From Clitoria ternatea (lineage: Eukaryota > Streptophyta > Magnoliopsida > Fabales > Fabaceae): a stretch of DNA of 64,000 nucleotides. The notes beneath the pieces are model-generated. The model saw nothing but the letters and a program-made list of their open reading frames with translations, was not told where the DNA came from and did not search any database. Shown one piece after another: positions 1-15,000 of this stretch. A program made the translations under genes and the position numbers. Location: NCBI GenBank assembly GCA_037962975.1, contig CM075676.1:96790001-96854000 (forward strand), written 5' to 3'. Position 1 is the stretch's first letter. Each line of letters opens with the position of its first letter.

Positions 1-3000
1 TCCTCAATTTCAAGGGAGCGTGATACTACTGCTCTGCGGGAATATGGTGGGGTAAGTGTGCCTGGCAATAATAGTTTTCTTAACTTTGTAATGGTATTGA
101 TTAGTGCATAAATATTCATGTGATTCTTCTGAATCATTTTAAGGTTGTAGGACTGTCAAATTTGTTGGAAACCAATTTAGAGAGGGGGATTCAAGGTGAT
201 GATGCTGACTTGGCAAAACGGAGGAAGGCATTTGGTTCCAACAACTACCCTCGAAAGAGTGGAAGAAGTTTTTTGGTAAATTTTGGGGCACATTGATCAT
301 TTGATGATCCTCTTTTTATTGGAAGATGATTGTACTGAAGTTTTGTTTTTTGTTGACTTCCATAGATGTTTATGTGGGATGCTTGCAAGGATCTGACCTT
401 GATTGTTTTGATGGTAGCTGCCATGGCTTCATTAGCACTGGGGATAAAATCTGAGGTGAGATTGGTTGACAAAGTTATAAATGCACTTCCTTGTTCTTAT
501 ATTGTTTGGGCGGGGTCTCTCTTTACAAAGTGGAGACTGTGGACTTGTTTCATGCCAAACACACAATTTTGAATTTTGTTTTTTGTTAATAAAAATGCGT
601 ACGGATATTAATGTCTAAATCTCTCTGCTCTTTGCTTACGGTGCTTTTCTCCCTTCACCTACTCAGCCCACAAACAGATATTATTCCTCCAACCTCGGGC
701 ATCAATGATGTCTATGGTGCTGTTTGGTCTGCAACGGAACGGGAGTTGCACCAACAGTAAAAAATAATCCTACGGTCAATGAAGTTTTGATCATCTCAAA
801 CCGTGTAAAAAGTTAATATCAACTTTTAAATTTTTCCATTTCCCCAACTACAAACCAAACATCCCGTAATGAGTTTTATCTTCTACTTGGTTATTCAGGG
901 GATGGTACTTCCGTACTTCCGTAGTACCGTTATATTGCCTATTTCTTTGTTATTCATCCGTATTTGTATTTTTGGACAAAGTCTGTTGCAAGCTAGATAG
1001 CTTTCCTTTCCTATTTGTTTAATATTTATATTGAAACAGAGTGCAACCTTTCAGTTAACTTAGCATCTTCCAGACTGGTATCATGATATCGTCTATATAC
1101 TAGGCTACAGCACAAGTATATATGCATATGCACAATCTTTTCCTTTCTCTAATCGCAGAGTGTTCATATAAAATCAGACAGTGGCATTGCAAAATGTTTT
1201 GGTATCTGGGGCACTTTTGTTAGTAAGTACACAAGTGCACTCAAATATGATAGGTGGCCACAAGTTGTGGCATATCAGTGGGAACCTTGAAAGAAAAATT
1301 TTGGGTACCAAATATAGTTAATTTAATTTTATTTATTTTTTAATTAAAAAATTAATTAATTTAGTTCTTATTTTTATATCGCTCATGATATTTACAATTC
1401 TAGCATCCACACATCATATCCATTTTATTCTTAATAAGTCATACTTTATGAATATTTACCTAGATTGTCTTTAATAAATTTTGTCGAAATTAAACAACAA
1501 TATGGGAAATAATCAAAAATTACCTTTATATTGTTATGACCTATGTATAATGTTAATTTTGTTCCATATAAATAAGGTAATAAATAATTTTAGATTGACC
1601 TAAAATTTTATTGTTATGATTTATATGATATGAATGTTGAATTTAATAGTAATTTTAGAGAATAAATTAGACAATAAGAAATTATTAAACAACATGACAA
1701 TTAATTAAAATTACACTAATATAATTTAATATACACATATGGCTCCTTCCAGTGATAAGGAAGGTCCGTCCTTGCATCTCAGATATGAGTGTTTCAAGCC
1801 TTTCTTGTGTTGCAGTCAAGGTATAAAAATTAATAAGAAAATCAAGGTTGAATCTGCCTATACTTTCTGATGAATGAATATACAACAAATATGAGCCCAC
1901 TTGTCTAAGCTTTTTTCATGAAAAAATCCCTTTTACGACCTTTTAATGTTATTGTTTCAACTTCCGAAAGAGAAAAGAAAAATCTGATTATTTAGAGAGG
2001 CTGTTTTGAGTAACTTAAAAAAGAAAGGTGAAAATTTTTAAATTTGGATCCTTTCTTGGTATATTCCCTCTCTATCTCTCTAATACTACATAAACTATTG
2101 AATTCACAAGAATAAACAATAACATTTATTGATCTTTATATTGATTCATTACCATAGTTATTTTTATAATTGGTGTAAAAATTATTAAAGTAACTAATCT
2201 AATTTTTTTTTACATTTTATACCAATTATTTTTATAATCATAAATATGCTGGAGAGAGGGAAAGGGATAAATAGAATCCAAATCCAAATTTTAAAAAAAT
2301 AGAAGTGTCTGTGTTTTTGTAATAAAACAAAATACAGGTTTCACTTTTCATAAAATCTCTAATAATGCATAAATCACTTTTTTGCACGTAAAATTACTTT
2401 TTTAAAAGCCTAAACCGGTGGGCCTATTTGTAATATATACAGAGAAATCCCTAATGCTACTTTCCTTTAGGGGAGCTACATTATTATCTTGAATGAATGA
2501 AAATCTTTGAATTTGCGAACTTTTGGAGGTTATTTATGGTTCTTGAGCATACTTTGGTTCTGATAAGTTCCAAGTAAATTGTAATGTATTAGCAGAGAAG
2601 CTTCAAGATTAAATCATCATACTTCTCATAATTTATGTGCAAGTTGCATTCGTTTTTCTGTTATCTATTCCATCAATGCATTCATTTGACTTTTAGTGTT
2701 CTTCTGTATTTCTCTGCTTGTCCCTTCATAATCAAGGATGGGGAATGTGTTAATGCTCAAAATTAGGTTCATCCAGTGAGTTAAATTTCTGTTTCAGGGT
2801 ATTAAGGAAGGATGGTATGATGGGGGAAGCATTGCGTTTGCAGTTATTCTTGTTATTTTTGTTACAGGTATTAATATTTTTTTTAAAAGTTGATAATGCT
2901 TTAAAGCATTTAATTCCATGTTTTATGATTTTTCTTAAGAATTTTTCATTTGATAAAAAATGTGTTTTGTGTGGTAGATACAAGTCCATGATCAACTTTG

Positions 3001-3209
3001 TCATTTATGGTGGAGGTTTTCCTAATAATACATCAATTGATGTTCTCATTTAATGGGCAAATCACCCTTTATGCTTCTCCTCTTTTTGTAGCTGTAAGTG
3101 ATTATAAGCAATCTCTTCAGTTCCGAGACCTAAATGAGCACAAGAGAAACATACATTTGGAGGTTTGTTTTCGGGCATTGTGATGTTTTTTATCATTATT
3201 ATTAAATTT

Positions 3210-3272
<63 letters not shown>

Positions 3273-6052
3273 CTTAACTTTATGTTTCATTTGTGCTTGA
3301 GAAGGTTACTAGAGATGGTAGAAGAGTTGAGATCTCCATATATGATGTTGTTGTTGGTGATGTTATACCCCTTAACATTGGTAACCAGGTATGTCTTTTG
3401 TCATTTTTGCGTATCATACTGATTGGTAACATTTCCTTCTTGTTACTTAGTTCTTTTAAATTTGGAAAGCTAACACAAATGACAAGGATTACTCTCATCT
3501 TATATTCTACTAATTGGTCATATCTCTAATTAATATAGAACTTTCAACAAGTTCTTAACTGATCTTTTTTAGGTCCCTGCGGATGGAATTTTGATCAATG
3601 GTCACTCTCTTGCAATTGATGAATCAAGTATGACTGGGGAGAGCAAGATTGTAAGTGTTCATTTATCATTTGGAGAATAAGCATAATTACTGCTTTTTTT
3701 TTTACGATGTTCTTGAAAATAATTTTCCTTTATATAGGTTGAAAAAAATTCTAAGGATTCTTTCCTGATTTCTGGATGTAAAGTTGCAGATGGAAATGGC
3801 ACTATGCTGGTAAATTTTGGACTTCACCTTTTTGCTATTTTTGTAATTGTCCTGTGTCCATTTTATTTACAAGATTAAGTAGTTTAAGTGAACCTAACCC
3901 TTTTTGCTTAGATGGGTGTGAATTTTCCCAAGGGAAAAAGTACAAGTAACACCATTTCCCCCCTGAAAACTCTGGGGTCAATTACATTAGTCCCTAAAAG
4001 ATGAACCTCCTCATTTTTCTCTGAAAGATGGGAAAAATCAATTAATTTAGTTTTTTTTCACATCAATTTAGTCTCTGCAATGGACTAAATTGATTGACAT
4101 TTTCATCTTTCAGGGATGAAAATGGCAATTTCCATCTTTCAAGAACTCTTGCAACTGGTTTCAACTCTTCAATAGACTACATTAGTGCTTCACCCACAAA
4201 ATAACTGTCCAGCTGTCCACTTAGAGGGAAACTTTTCTTAATAGGATTTATAAAGAAACTGGTTGATCTTTTTGGAGAAATCAATCTGATATTATGTCAA
4301 TTATCCTCTTATCTAGTGCATGCTGTTCAAGAAGGGGCTTTATTCCTAGTTTTATTTCGTGAAACCAACTGAGGTAGAGAGAAATTAGAGTGGTAAAAAA
4401 TATAGGTTTAATTGTACTGAACTTCTTTCAAATTTAATATAGTAAATTGATTATATTTTTTCGTAGTTTTAGTCCACTTGTTTTATTGATTAATCAGATC
4501 TTTTTGTTCTGAATTTTCTTTTTGTTGGTTGCTTTCCTTTTCAGGTGACGGCTGTTGGTATTAATACTGAATGGGGGCTTCTAATGGCTAGCATTTCTGA
4601 AGACAACGGTGAAGAAACACCTTTGCAGGTAGTGTCATTACCAATAAAGGTCCCCTTTTTACTTGCAATTTCTTTTTTAGTTACTGCTTCTTGTAGTGTG
4701 TTTACCAATATAAGTTCCTAATATAGGTTCGCTTAAATGGGCTTGCTACCTTTATTGGTGTTGCTGGACTCTCTGTGGCTGCTATTGTTCTGATTGTGCT
4801 ACTGGCCAGGTTTCTAATTGTTTTTCTATGATTCAATAATACATTATAGTCTCAATTGCAAATCTTTAATGCTGAGTGACCCTTTCTCAAATAGTTCCGT
4901 GATTTATTATTTGTAGTTAACACCCCATGGGATTTCAGTTCTGTCAATTAAACCGCTTAAAATTTTAAAATATGGCTTATTGTCCACTTTGTCATTTGGT
5001 TAATTGTCATAACTGAAAGCATGGATAATTTCCCATTTGGTAATTTTGCCAAAATTGAAACAGCGGGTTTATTTGCCCCATATTGGAAGTTGAAGCATGT
5101 TACTTGTCAACTGTGAAATCCTAGAACTATTTGCCAAATGGTCAAAGTTGAAGTGGGTAATTTGCAATTTAACCTAGTTTTTATATTATACATGTCTCTG
5201 AAATGGAAACTACATATATGCACAGATATTTTTCTGGGCATATTAAAAACCCAGATGGAAGTGTTCAATTTATAGCAGGCAAGACCAAGGTTGGTGATGC
5301 TATTAATGGAGCAATTAAGATTGTCACTGTTGCGGTGAGTGTGTCTAGAAGTACTAGACTACCAAAACACGCATGATCCATTTACTGTAAATATTCATAG
5401 ATTTCATATGCTTTAATGTGAATATCTAAGAGATGATTGTAACTCATTATTGAATATTCAGGTCACCATTGTAGTGGTTGCAGTTCCTGAAGGGCTCCCT
5501 TTAGCAGTTACCTTAACGTAAGTTTGCTAACATTTATCTGAATTTTATCTAGTCCTGATGGATATGTTGTAACTTGTAACACTGGTGCTGTTGCACATTG
5601 TCCTAGTATCAGAATGATTTATAGATTTGATCCTTAATTAAGACCTTTTTTATTTCAATTTTATTATGTTACCATTATATGATGCAGCCATTATATTTTA
5701 TCCATTTTAGATTGTCAATATGCTCTTTCAGATCTATGACATTGTTACTCTCTTCTTTTTTTAATCTTATTTGCCTCTACTAATACCATTTCCTGTCAAC
5801 AATTTTATAGACTTGCCTACTCAATGAAAAAAATGATGGCAGATAAAGCTTTGGTATGCCAATTTTGGTTTGTGCTCTGATTGGATTTTGACACATATTT
5901 GAGAAATAATGTCTAATATAACACAATGAATTACAGGTGAGGAGGCTTTCTGCCTGTGAGACAATGGGATCCGCCACAACCATTTGCAGTGATAAGACTG
6001 GGACATTGACTATGAATCAGGTTAGTTAGTTAGTTGTGATGCAGTACTTAAA

Positions 6053-6092
<40 letters not shown>

Positions 6093-9000
6093 GGAAACTT
6101 CAGAAATGTTGTAATTTTATCGCGACATAGGCGCTTCCCAGCTTATGTGAAGAGGGAAGCATATCAACTAGTAAGATTAGGAATTAAGAATTTCAACTAA
6201 CCTGTCAATATGAGATATTTTTTAAACTAACATGTAGATGCAACAGAGCATATTGTGAGGGTTGATCAGTAGCTGTTTCTTTTGGGTGAATATTTTGAGG
6301 ATGTAGTTCATTTCTGTTGGCATTCATGAACATAATAGCGTGCCCAGAAAATCTTATTTCACCTAAATTCTTTGAGACAGATGACTGTGGTTGAGGCTTT
6401 CATTGGTGAGAAGAAGATTGTTCCTTCTCATGATAAGTCACAGCTCTCTCCTATGCTCTGCTCTTTACTGATTGAAGGTGTTGCACAGAACACTAATGGA
6501 AGTGTTTATATCCCTGAGGTATGCTTGAAATGTTTTTCTTTGCTTAGTATTTCCCTCCTAAAATAATCTCACACTTCGATTCTACTGCTTTATGAATAAT
6601 CTTAACAGGGTAGTAAGGATGTTGAGGTTTCTGGATCACCAACAGAAAAGGCAATTTTAGGGTGGGGAATTCAGGTCTGTTTTGAAACATCAATTTCTTA
6701 TTTCATTTTAACTTTTCAGTTGCTTTATGTTATTACAACTGGTTATGACTGTTGTATCAAATCTCAGCTTGGGATGGATTTTGAGGCTGCCAGATCAGAA
6801 TCATCAATTATTCATGTCTTCCCATTCAATTCAGATAAAAAGCGAGGGGGAGTTGTGGTACAGACGGTAATACCTTGTTTGGTGTTTTAATTCAAATATG
6901 CACATTACATATTTGCTTCCGTTCTAAACTGATATGTTATTAGGAAGCTAATATATTGTATAATGTAGTATATCTTTTTTCATCCAGACCACTATTGCTA
7001 ATAATTTTATACTTTTCTGCAGACTGACTCTGAAATCCATATACATTGGAAAGGTGCTGCTGAGATAGTCCTAGCGTCCTGTACTGGGTATATTGATACA
7101 AATGATCAGTTGGTAGAGATGGATGAAGAGAAGGTTTGAGAAAATAGTTAAATATTTAAATCAATAGTTAAATGAAGGAAAACTTTTTAGGCAAAAACTC
7201 TTCCTGTTGGAAACTTATCAGACCTATCTGACTTTCTCTTATAAGAAATTTCTCTAAATAATTTTCCTATTACTCTTTTCTCTATATTTTGTCATTACAT
7301 ACACTCATGAAACAAAGGAAAATAAATGTATTCCATGATCTGTTTAATAGCATTCAGTACTTAGTTGTTTTCTTTTACTGACTTTGATAATGTTCTCTCA
7401 AGTAAAACTTCCCTGGCTCGCAGATGACAGTTTTCAGAAAAGCTATTGAAGATATGGCGGCTGATAGCCTACGTTGTGTTGCCATTGCTTATAGATTATA
7501 TGAAATGGAGAATGTTCCGACAAGTGAAGAAGAACTGGCTCACTGGTCAATACCAGAGGATGATCTTATTTTGTTGGCTATTGTTGGTATGAAGGTATGT
7601 ATTTTCTCTAGAAATTAGATTGTCATTATTTTAGGAACCCAAAAATGAGAGAGTTAATAGATAGAGTGGAAAAAAGGAAATAAATGAACTGTTATAGATA
7701 TATGATAATATGAAGCTTTATGGAAAAGGTGGTATTATACTCCCAAGGGTTTCCTCTTTTGAAATGGAGCTAATGCTCAATTCATAAATGTTATCACCAC
7801 CTCTGATGATCGCTCTTCCCTTATATCCCCCTATTTAATTATCTACCTCAATCTCCTCTAAGTAGCTGCTCTAACTGTCAACCCCAACTGCCTCGTTAGT
7901 TTGTCTTCCCTTTACTCTTCCAGGCAAATGTCTTTCTGTCCTAGTACATTGTCATCTATGTCATGTTATTGTTACCAGTATATAATGTGTTGACTGTGTT
8001 CTTGTCATAACTCAACTGGCCTTACTCACATATTTTTTCATTATCCTTGGTTTATATTGAATCTTGTTAGCACTATTTTCTATAAGTAGCCTTCTTTCTT
8101 AAGGTATGCCTTGTTTAGATTCTACAATCATTCTTAAAGGGATCACTCTGTTGCATGACCTCTAAATGATAATTCCTATTGTCTGCATATTTCTTATTAT
8201 TTGTTGTATGTTTATGCATTGAAATGTAGGATCCTTGTCGGCCTGGTGTTAAAGATGCAGTGCAGCTTTGCCAAAAGGCTGGGGTTAAGGTAATGGTACA
8301 TGCTTCTGACATTGAAAGTCATTTTTTTGTTCCCATAACATGTTATATGTACATTTAATACATTATGTTAGAATTATTTTGTAATTAAGTCGGTTGATTA
8401 GATTCTTATGTAATTAGTCATGATTAGGATATTTGTATAATCTATAATTATGTACAATCTCCTATAAATAGCTCTGTTTTGATCTCAACACATGGAGTTC
8501 ATAACATGTTATCTCGCAATCTTCTCTTTCAACATGATACTCAGGACCTAATGAGAAAAATTCTTTTATGTGACTTTTCGGTGGGTCAACTCCTCACCAC
8601 GTAAATTTTTTTGAAACCTCACTCCTCTTCGAGTTTCAAACCTCCTTAGTCAGTTTTCTCGACCTTGTTCACTGCCGCTTGGCGTCACCATCGGTCTTTT
8701 CCGATTGGCAACCACACCGTTGGGTGTGCCTCTCCTAGATCGGCCGATCCCTACTAGCCCAGCCCCCATTGGTGTTGCCACACGTTCCTCCTCTCTCCAA
8801 CACAGTTTTGCCTACACGTCGCTTGTTACAGTTGCGTGTGGCGGCGTGTCTGGCAGTAGTTCCAGATTCCGCTTTTTGGGTTTTGCTTGCCTTTAGCCCC
8901 TCTATCTGGATATGCCCCCGGTTTGGTGTTTGGACGCCTACTCGTTCTCTTCTCTCATTGACCCTGGCTGCCAATGACTCTTTGAAGTCTAATATTCCGA

Positions 9001-12000
9001 TTTTTACCAACCATGTCACTGTATCACTCTCTTTGAGCAATTGGATAGTAAATACTTCTCTCCAGTTTCCACTTCGTCATCACCTTCAGATCTGACTTTA
9101 TCGCCTTCCTACGATGGCTCCTTGAAGCGGTATGAAGACCATCAGGTTTCAAGTTCCATCCCTGTTGTTGCACACATTGATAATTCATTTATTGACATCT
9201 CTCGCTCTTTGGGCCCTTGGGTCCTTGATTTTGGGGCCATCGATTATATAATAAATCTTTTCTCTCTTCTTTTTCTACTTTTGGTTACTTACCTTTTGTC
9301 ACTGTGGCAAATGGTTCTCAAATACAAACCCAAGGCGTTGGTATTGTCCATCCCCTTCCTTCTATTTTGTTCATAATATCCTGTTTGTCCCTGTGCTCCT
9401 TTTAATTTATTGTTCATTAGTCAGCTTACACGATCTCTTGATTGTGTAATCTTTTTTACTAAAGATTTTGTTTTTGTGTAGGACCTGACATGGGACGGAC
9501 GATTGATTTTGGATGCGAGTCCCACGGACTTTATCAACTCAACAGGCCGTCTCTTCTTGGATCGGCGGCAGCATCTCCACTCCTAGTTCATGCTCAGTTA
9601 GGATATCCAGATCTTGATACGTTAAAGCTGTTGGTTCCTAGTCTTTCTAAGTTAGAGTCTTTATCTTACGAGTTGTGTCAATTAGGTAAGCATACCCATA
9701 CCTCTTTTTCTAGTCACACCGTTAGTCGGGTTTCGTCCTCTTTTGCTTTAGTTCATTCAAGTTTTTGGGGTCCGAGTCGTATGTCCTCTACATTAGGGTT
9801 AAAAGTATTTTGTTACTTTTATAGACGATTTTTCCCGTTGTACTTGGTTATATCTCGTGAAAGATCTTTAAGAGCTATTTTCTATTTTTGTCTTTTTTCA
9901 TGAAATAAGAAACCAATTTGGTGTCTTTATTGTACTTTGCAAAGTGATAATTCACATGAATATTTGTCTAATCAGTTTCAAACCCTTATGGCCTCTCATG
10001 ATATGTTGCATCAAACATCTTACCTTCATATCCCTCAACAAAATGGGGTTGCTGAACATAAGAATAAACATCTTCTTGAGATAACTTGGACCCTTCTCTA
10101 TTCTCATGTTCCTCATCAATTTTAGGGTGACGCAATGCTTACTATATGTTATCTCATTAATCGTATGCCTTCTTCAGTTATAAAAGGTAAAATCTCTCAT
10201 TAAGTTTTATATCCTCATCACTCTCTTCACCCCTTACGTCTTCGGTCTTTGGTTCTACATGTTTTGCTCATGCCCTAGGTCCCGACATTGACAAACTCTT
10301 TTCCCAGTCTAATAAGTGTGTTTGTCAGGTACCCACAATCTCAAAAAAGGTATAAGCATTCCTTTCTTACTCTTTGCAAGTATTTCATCTCTGTTGATGT
10401 CCTTTTCTTTGAAATTATTTTATTTTTTGGGTCTGGAGTATCACCATCTAAGACTTCTCTTGTGACTACACCTATTTCAGTCATCTTTTATCCTCTAGAG
10501 GAATTTCTATTTCCTTCAGATCTTTCTCCTCTGCCTTTGCAGGTCTATCAATGTCGTTCTCGTCCTGTACTGCCGCCACTTCTTATTGAGAATACCACGG
10601 ACTCACATGCGGAGCCAACTCCTCCGTCACATCCTTTGGTCCCACCTCCTGAGTCTGATATTCTCATTGCTCTTTGAAAGGATATACATTTTACTCGTAA
10701 TCCTTCTCCTCACTATATTGCTTTGAGTTATCATTGATCTCTCATTTCTATTATTTGTCTTTCTTCTTTGTCATCTATTTCTATTCCTAAAAGTGCAGGA
10801 AATGTCATTGCCCATCCTGGGAAGAAACAAACTATAATACATGAGAGATGTGTGCATTATAGAGTAATAGGACTTGAGTTGAGACCTCTATCCTCTACCA
10901 CCTAGGAAGTTTGTCGTTGGTTGTCGATGGGTGTATACGGTATTGTATCTTAGTCAGAGATAATTATGTCTCTTGGAAAAGCAAGAAAAAGAGTGTCATA
11001 GAGAGGTCCAGTGTGGAGGCGGAGTATCGCGCTATGATTATAGCCAGTTAGGAGCTCATATGGCTCAAATAGTTGCTTCAGGAGTTCAGGTTTAGGGAGG
11101 TTGCATAGATGTCACATTTCTGTGATAATTAGGTTGCTATGCATATTGCCTTGAATCTAGTATTCCATGAGAAGACGAAACATTGAAGTCAATTGTCGTT
11201 TTGTTAGAGAGAAAGTCACGTCTAGTGAAATATCCACTAGTTTTGTTAGCTTCAATGTTTAGTTGCGGATATATTCACTAAATTACTAGCGGATTAGATT
11301 GACTACATAGGTAACAAGCTTGATGCATATAATCTATATGCTCCAGCTTGAGGGGGAGTGTTGGAATTATTCTTTAATTAATTAGATTGATTATATTGCT
11401 TTTTTCTTAAGTAATTAGTTGTGATTAGGATATTTGTATAATTTGTAATTATGTACAATCTCCTATAAATGCAATAGCTCCACTGTGATCTCAACACATG
11501 GAATTCATAACATGTTCTCTTGCTTTCCTCTCTTTCAACACATTATATCTTATTGCTTGATTTGTAATGCTAAGGCTTCATCCACTGATAACTTCTATTG
11601 AGATATATGTATATTTTAAAAAGCACAAAAATTTATTTGCTAAAATTTCTATCCTTGAGAGAGGGAAAGAATCTGAGAAAACTATGAAGTTTTCCCCCGA
11701 AAATAATCCATTCTAAGGGGGCATTTGTGGTCTTTAAAAGCTTATTTCGGTTTGTGAAAGTGACTTGTGACTTTCCTATGAGGTGTTTTTAGCTTATGTT
11801 AATAAGCTTCACAGAGATAAGCTCTTCGGTAAGCTTCATAATCAAGTTGGTGGATAAGCTCCCATTTGATAAGAGTGTTTATTTAAGCTATTTAACCAGC
11901 CCTAAATTCAATGACATTAAAATTATGAAGTACACACACTTCTCTTCTTTGAACACGTGTTGGACATGTTTCCAACACCGATTCTTCTCTAACACTTTTG

Positions 12001-15000
12001 TAACATGTATTAAGCACTCTTAGTAGGTGCCAATTAAAAAAATATTTTTTATTAGTTCGGACATTTGTGCTTAGACTTCCATGTAGAACTTTAAAAATAT
12101 ATTGGAGAAAGGTTAATATGCAAATGTTGATAATCAATTTATATCATTTTGTGATGTCATTGACATTTCATACCATGCGTTCCTTTCTCTCTACACATAT
12201 GAACACTTATGTTACACGCACACTCATATGTAGTTAGCCGTATCAGGAGCATCTTGTTGGAATTGGTGCTTCATGGGTATTAAATATCTCCCTTTGTCAA
12301 AGTTGTTCCTTTTGAGTATGGGAAAAATTGGGACCCCAAAGAGTTTCACTAGAGGACAGTCAAGTCGTTGTCACCATGATTTACAGGGGTTTGCATGCTC
12401 CTCTCAAGAAACTTCTATTACTAGGCAAGGTTCTTTTTGTTTCTCACAATATGAGCTGCTTCTAGCCTCAACATCATATATATAATATTCCTTTTCAATT
12501 TCATTACTTTCTTATTTGATGTGCTCATCAATAACATAAGAAATAGAAGCCACCAATGAACCAGCTAGAATTTCCTTATATTAGAAAATAGCGAGTCTAA
12601 CTCAACCCAAAAACTAGCTCATGAGTTAGGGGTTATCGCAAGTCTTATAAAAAATATCCGGCTATATTCGTAGCTGATGTGTGACTTATATTAATATCTT
12701 AACATCTTATATGAAGGTAACTAGCTTGCACTGCATGCTGTAGGATATACATTTTCTAGGAAATACCAGGAGTCTCAATGGCCTAAGTTCTGACTTCTGC
12801 ATAATCTGATTATCTCAGTAGTAGCGTAACCTTATCACCGTTTCTTTAAAATCGGTCCACTTCTTCAAGAGACTCACCCCTTCAAGCTGGTTATGAAAAT
12901 CAACTATCCAATACTTTCTTTAATTCAACAAACTATGTTTAAACTTGTAAGACTACATATATGACAATAGCGAAACCAATCTAATCTAGACTACCTTCAC
13001 TTTTTTCTTCTCGTTGCTGTGATCCTGAGCTGATTACAGATAGAAAACTGGTGAGATTGCCAGCAGGTCTTAGGCCCGAACTCACTGAGGGAGACATAGT
13101 TTCAGCTGCAACGGTGGTTTTATATTGCTGTATTCTAGTTATATCTGTCAGGTTTTTATATGGAGCAACAAGTATAAAACTGCTCATTGTAGCATCTACG
13201 TAAAGATAAGATGGAAACATCTTAATATTCTTTTTCCTGCATATTTGATCTAAACTTATTTTATTAAAAAACATACGAATGAGTCCCGGGAAAAGTGTTA
13301 TGGAACACCTTGAAGAAGAGAGGTGTCAGAGTGGCATACATAAGAGCTATAAAGGATATGCATGACGGTGTAACTAGTAGTGTGAGAACGCCTAGAGGGG
13401 ACACAAGATCTTCCCAAATGCATGCTTTTTGTAGATGACGTAGTCCTCATAGCAAAGTCAAGGGAAGAGATCAATTCCAAACTATAGTTGTGGCGATAGT
13501 CGGAATCTAAAGGTTTCAGTTGAGTGGAAGTAAAACAGAGTATATACACCGTAAGTTTAACGAATACAAGTTAATAACAACTTGGAAGTGAAAATGGGAG
13601 ATTATGTTTTACCTCAAGTGTCAAGGTTTAAGTATTTGAATTTGATAATACAAGATGATGGTGAAATTAATGGAGATGTTTTTCATAGGATATAAGCTGG
13701 GTGGTTGAAATTGAGAAAAACTTAACGGGTTTTTTGTGATAAAATAGTACTTAATAAAAAGGATAGTTTTATCAAATTGCTACAAACAAAAGTGGCAATG
13801 TTATATGAGAGTGAATATTGCGCAGTGGTGTTGGGATGGATGTGTGACTACACAAGAAAAGACCAAATTTGTAATGATAGTATTCGAAGTTGAGTTGACG
13901 TGGTACATGTTGAAGAGAAAATGGTAGAATATTGTTTGTGGTTTGGTCATGTGCAAAGGAGACCATTAGAGGCATATGTTTGGAGAGTTGAGCAGATGTG
14001 TTGGAGTCTGTGAAGAGAGGTAGGGGAAGACCGAAAAGGACACTTAAAAAGGTTATTGATAGGGACTTTTTGGTAATGGAATCCCTAGGGAATTGTACAT
14101 GATAGGGCACAACGGTGTATGATCCATGTAGCCGACCCCACTTAGTGAGATAAGACTTTGTTGTTGTATGTGTCTCATTTATTCTTTAATGGTGGAACTG
14201 GAAAGCTTGACTGCGCAAGCAATTCAGCTTGAATGCTCAATCAAATTTCCAAAGGGACAAGTAACAAGAAGAACTTGGTATGGACGAGGACAAATTTGAG
14301 ATAAAAGAGACAAGAGACTAGCAATTAGGGCAAAGCTAGGAACCAATGGCAACCTAGACTGATACCATGTTAGAATCTGAAAAATGGAGGTCAAAACTGT
14401 ATGCTCTCCCACTGGAGAATTCTCATATAAATCAGACATATTGATGTTCAGCCTCCCTTGAAAAATAGCTAAGCTGCTAAAAATGCTAACCTACAGCTGG
14501 GCATCCTAATTAATGAAAATAATAACATAATTAAAGCTGTTAAACATAATTATAGTTGTTACAATATTATGGGGCCAATTCTACAGGTAATATTCTACTG
14601 ACAATTACCAAGTAATAGCCTGTAATTCCATTGACATATAATGTATTCTTACTACAATTTAACCATACTCATAATTGTGTTAATTCTATAGTTAAGATGA
14701 TTGCATTCTTGCTACACAAGGAATAAAAAAAAATCAACTGAGTTGATGAAACCTAGTTATTCTGCTTCTTGTAGAGGGTAAGCCTTGAGAACTGGAAGGC
14801 TTTAACACACTAATGATTAGATGTAAAAGAACGGTTTTAAGATACTAGTTTGTAGCATACGATACCATTTATATAAATTGAAATTTCTTAATATTTAGTA
14901 ATATGCATTGCTTTTGATATGTCAAAGATGAGTGTTATTTAGGTTAAAAAGTGCAGCATGCTTGGCATGGGTAGTTATGTAAAGTAATGATTTGATGGGT

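Larger units (their letters stand above)
8366..11540 (+). mobile_element. Decayed Ty1/copia LTR retrotransposon in ACA intron 20
   Basis: Two flanking LTRs (8366-8534 and 11359-11540), each starting TGTT and ending TTTCAACA, are bounded by the 5-bp direct repeat CATTA at 8361-8365 and 11541-11545, the expected target duplication. A polypurine tract, GAGGGGGAG, lies directly before the 3' LTR. Internal remnants run in copia order: a protease-like WVLDFGA near 9220 (the usual serine is Phe here), a GAG-pre-integrase HAQLGYPDL near 9590, an integrase-core PQQNGVAE near 10030, and an RNase [10 protein letters not shown] near 11010. Frames are broken and most of the reverse transcriptase is missing. 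At 3.2 kb it is short of the usual 4.5-5.5 kb, so it is dead. It reads in the same direction as the host gene. Confidence 0.9.

Noticed and set aside
8735..9040. 101-residue minus-strand frame in the copia element
   Set aside because: Antisense of the element's degenerate gag region; no family seen.
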